Source: Bog-473 sp035947875 (GTDB taxonomy: Bacteria; Actinomycetota; Acidimicrobiia; Acidimicrobiales; RAAP-2). From it: 15,745 nucleotides of DNA. The notes under the pieces are model-generated. The model did not search any database. It had not been told where the DNA came from and worked only from the letters and a program-made list of their open reading frames with translations. The position numbers were made by a program, and so were the translations under genes. The DNA is taken from positions 1 to 15,745 of the forward strand of contig DASZJQ010000228.1 of the NCBI GenBank assembly GCA_035947875.1, given 5' to 3'. Position 1 is the first letter of the stretch. Each line of letters opens with the position of its first letter. Below are positions 14,532 to 15,745 of this stretch, one piece after another.

Positions 14532-14968
14532 GCGACGCATCCGAGGGGGTGGGCCTCGACACGCTGGGCGTGGGCGACCGGGTCGAGCTCACGTTCCCCG
14601 CCCGCGGCGACCTGGTGGTGTTGGCCCGGTTGGTGTCGTCGGCCATCTCGGCTCGCGCCGGCTTCGACATCGAGGAGCTGGAGGATCTCCGCCTGGCCGT
14701 GGGGGAGCTCTGCCTCCTGGCCCTGCAGGGGAGCGATGCGCACCACGGTGAGTTGCGGCTGGAGTTCACCTGTACCGATGAGGCATTGGACATCTCCTGC
14801 ACGCTCGTCAGCGACGGTCCGGCCCTCGACGCCTGGAGTGGAGGAGCCGAGGCGCTGCAGCTGAGCGAGCAGATTCTCGCCGCCCTGGTGGACGAGCACG
14901 GTCGCGACGACCAGGACGGCATGGTGCGGGCGTGGCTGCGCAAGCGGCGGCGAGGTCCCCTGGCGTGA
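14528..14968 (+). CDS. RsbW-like anti-sigma factor with degenerate ATP site
   Basis: This 146-aa protein fits an RsbW/SpoIIAB-type anti-sigma factor by size, position and the conserved stretch LEDLRLAVGELC (51-62). Glu60 matches the catalytic N-box Glu, but the N-box Asn position (64) is Leu. No D-x-G-x-G or GRGL lid motif follows; SDGPALDAWSGG (95-106) is the only remnant. The C-terminal part LSEQILAALVDEHG (112-125) and the basic end (WLRKRRR, 136-142) resemble other actinobacterial members as far as I recall. It may bind the sigma factor without being an efficient kinase. It overlaps the STAS gene (ATGA) and the sigma gene (GTGA, 14965-14968) by four bases each. Confidence 0.83.
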   Translation: MSDASEGVGLDTLGVGDRVELTFPARGDLVVLARLVSSAISARAGFDIEELEDLRLAVGELCLLALQGSDAHHGELRLEFTCTDEALDISCTLVSDGPALDAWSGGAEALQLSEQILAALVDEHGRDDQDGMVRAWLRKRRRGPLA

Positions 14969-15741
14969 CCGATTGCGGGGAGGACACACCCGCACGCGAG
15001 ACGGCACAGGGGGATGACGGCGTGACGCAGCCCCCGGTGCTCTCTGAGGCGGCGCGGGCGGACATGATCACCGAGAACCTCGGCTTGGCCCACCAGTTGG
15101 CCCGCCGGTTCCTGCACCGGGGCGAGGAACTCGACGACCTGGTGCAGGTGGCCTCGGTGGCTCTCGTGAAGTCCGTCGATCGCTTCGACCCCGCCCGCGG
15201 CGTGGATTTCGCGGCCTTCGCCACGCGCACGATCATCGGCGAGCTCAAGCGCCACTTTCGCGACAAGGGCTGGGCCGTCCGGGCCAGCCGCCGGGTCCAG
15301 GAGCTCTATCTCGAGCTTGGGCATGCCACGTCGACCATGGTGCAGGAACTCGGTCGAAGCCCCACGGTGGCCGAACTGGCCGCAGCCATCGGCACCTCCG
15401 AAGAAGCGATCCTCGAGGCCATGGAGGCGGGCCAGGGCTACCGGGCGTCATCCATCGATGCGCCGGACGAGCAGGACATCCCGCTGTCGGCCCGGATGGG
15501 CGAGCACGACACCAACTTCGACGCGGTGGAGGAACGCGCCCTGTTGGGTCCGGCCATGTCCCGGTTGCCCCAGCGCGAGCAGTCGATCTTGCGCATGCGC
15601 TTCGTCGACGGTCTCACCCAGTCGGAGATCGCCACCTCCATCGGGGTCAGCCAGATGCACGTCTCCCGCCTCCTCGCCACCAGCCTGACCGAGCTGCGGC
15701 GGGGCATGAGCAAATCGGATCAGCCCGACCCGACCAGCTAG
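14965..15741 (+). CDS. SigB/SigF-type alternative sigma factor
   Basis: This 258-aa protein is a group 3 sigma-70 factor of the SigB/SigF/SigG kind. Region 2 spans about 35-105, including LDDLVQVASVALVKSVDRFD (56-75) and FAAFATRTIIGELKRHFRD (82-100). Region 3 spans about 106-160. Region 4 spans about 195-247, with the helix-turn-helix LTQSEIATSIGVSQMHVSRL (217-236). It would direct RNA polymerase to stress or developmental promoters when released from the RsbW-like protein. The GTG at 14965 was chosen because it gives a GTGA overlap with the anti-sigma gene and has GAGG at 14952-14955. The first 25 residues are not conserved-looking. The gene ends four bases before the window's right edge. 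Confidence 0.93.
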   Translation: MTDCGEDTPARETAQGDDGVTQPPVLSEAARADMITENLGLAHQLARRFLHRGEELDDLVQVASVALVKSVDRFDPARGVDFAAFATRTIIGELKRHFRDKGWAVRASRRVQELYLELGHATSTMVQELGRSPTVAELAAAIGTSEEAILEAMEAGQGYRASSIDAPDEQDIPLSARMGEHDTNFDAVEERALLGPAMSRLPQREQSILRMRFVDGLTQSEIATSIGVSQMHVSRLLATSLTELRRGMSKSDQPDPTS

Positions 15742-15745
15742 ATCC

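Noticed and set aside
1..15745. CRISPR array, tRNA or rRNA genes, insertion sequences, prophage
   Set aside because: No regularly spaced direct repeats with unique spacers, no cloverleaf or rRNA motifs, and no transposase or integrase motifs were seen on either strand.

Overview
The window is high-GC DNA (by eye well above 65% GC in the genes), with frequent GTG starts, a mycobacterial-type DipZ, a FadD-like acyl-CoA synthetase, a NodI/NodJ-like exporter and an RsbV/RsbW/SigB-type sigma module next to a SpoIIE-type phosphatase. This points to an actinobacterium, possibly one of the less studied lineages such as Acidimicrobiia; the lineage is inference. No rRNA, tRNA, CRISPR array, IS element or phage gene was seen.

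Layout. 1-438: gene-free leader with an AT-rich island, a perfect CRP/FNR-type palindrome (217-234) and a well-placed -10 element. 439-2061 (+): FadD-like acyl-CoA synthetase, converging with 2082-3773 (-): DipZ, a CcdA + thioredoxin + C-terminal domain fusion. 3980-4615 (+): hypothetical PQ-loop-like membrane protein. 4735-5604 (+): alpha/beta hydrolase preceded by a short tandem repeat. 5612-6802 (-): GH1 glycosidase, also preceded by a triplicated repeat. 6904-9635 (+): three-gene ABC exporter (ATPase plus two paralogous permeases) with unusual junctions between genes. 9684-10265 (+): orphan ParA-like ATPase. 10276-13947 (-): 1223-aa membrane-anchored GAF/SpoIIE phosphatase/HATPase fusion. 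14190-15741 (+): STAS anti-anti-sigma factor, RsbW-like protein and SigB/SigF-type sigma factor, joined by 4-bp stop/start overlaps.

How they fit together. The right-hand 5.5 kb reads as a complete partner-switching circuit. The large protein would sense a signal through its membrane and GAF regions. It carries both a phosphatase that could activate the STAS protein and a kinase-type domain with an intact N-box that could inactivate it. The small standalone RsbW-like protein lacks the N-box Asn and the glycine-rich lid, so it may be mainly a sigma-binding antagonist. The left half is a set of unrelated metabolic, redox and transport genes. Convergent neighbours are packed with gaps of only 7-20 bp.

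The most unusual signals are small-scale. A ladder of two four-codon mini-ORFs fills the gap between the two permease genes. A hairpin exactly fills the gap between the ATPase and the first permease. Three separate genes have a roughly threefold tandem repeat (11-15 bp units) immediately upstream of their start codons.
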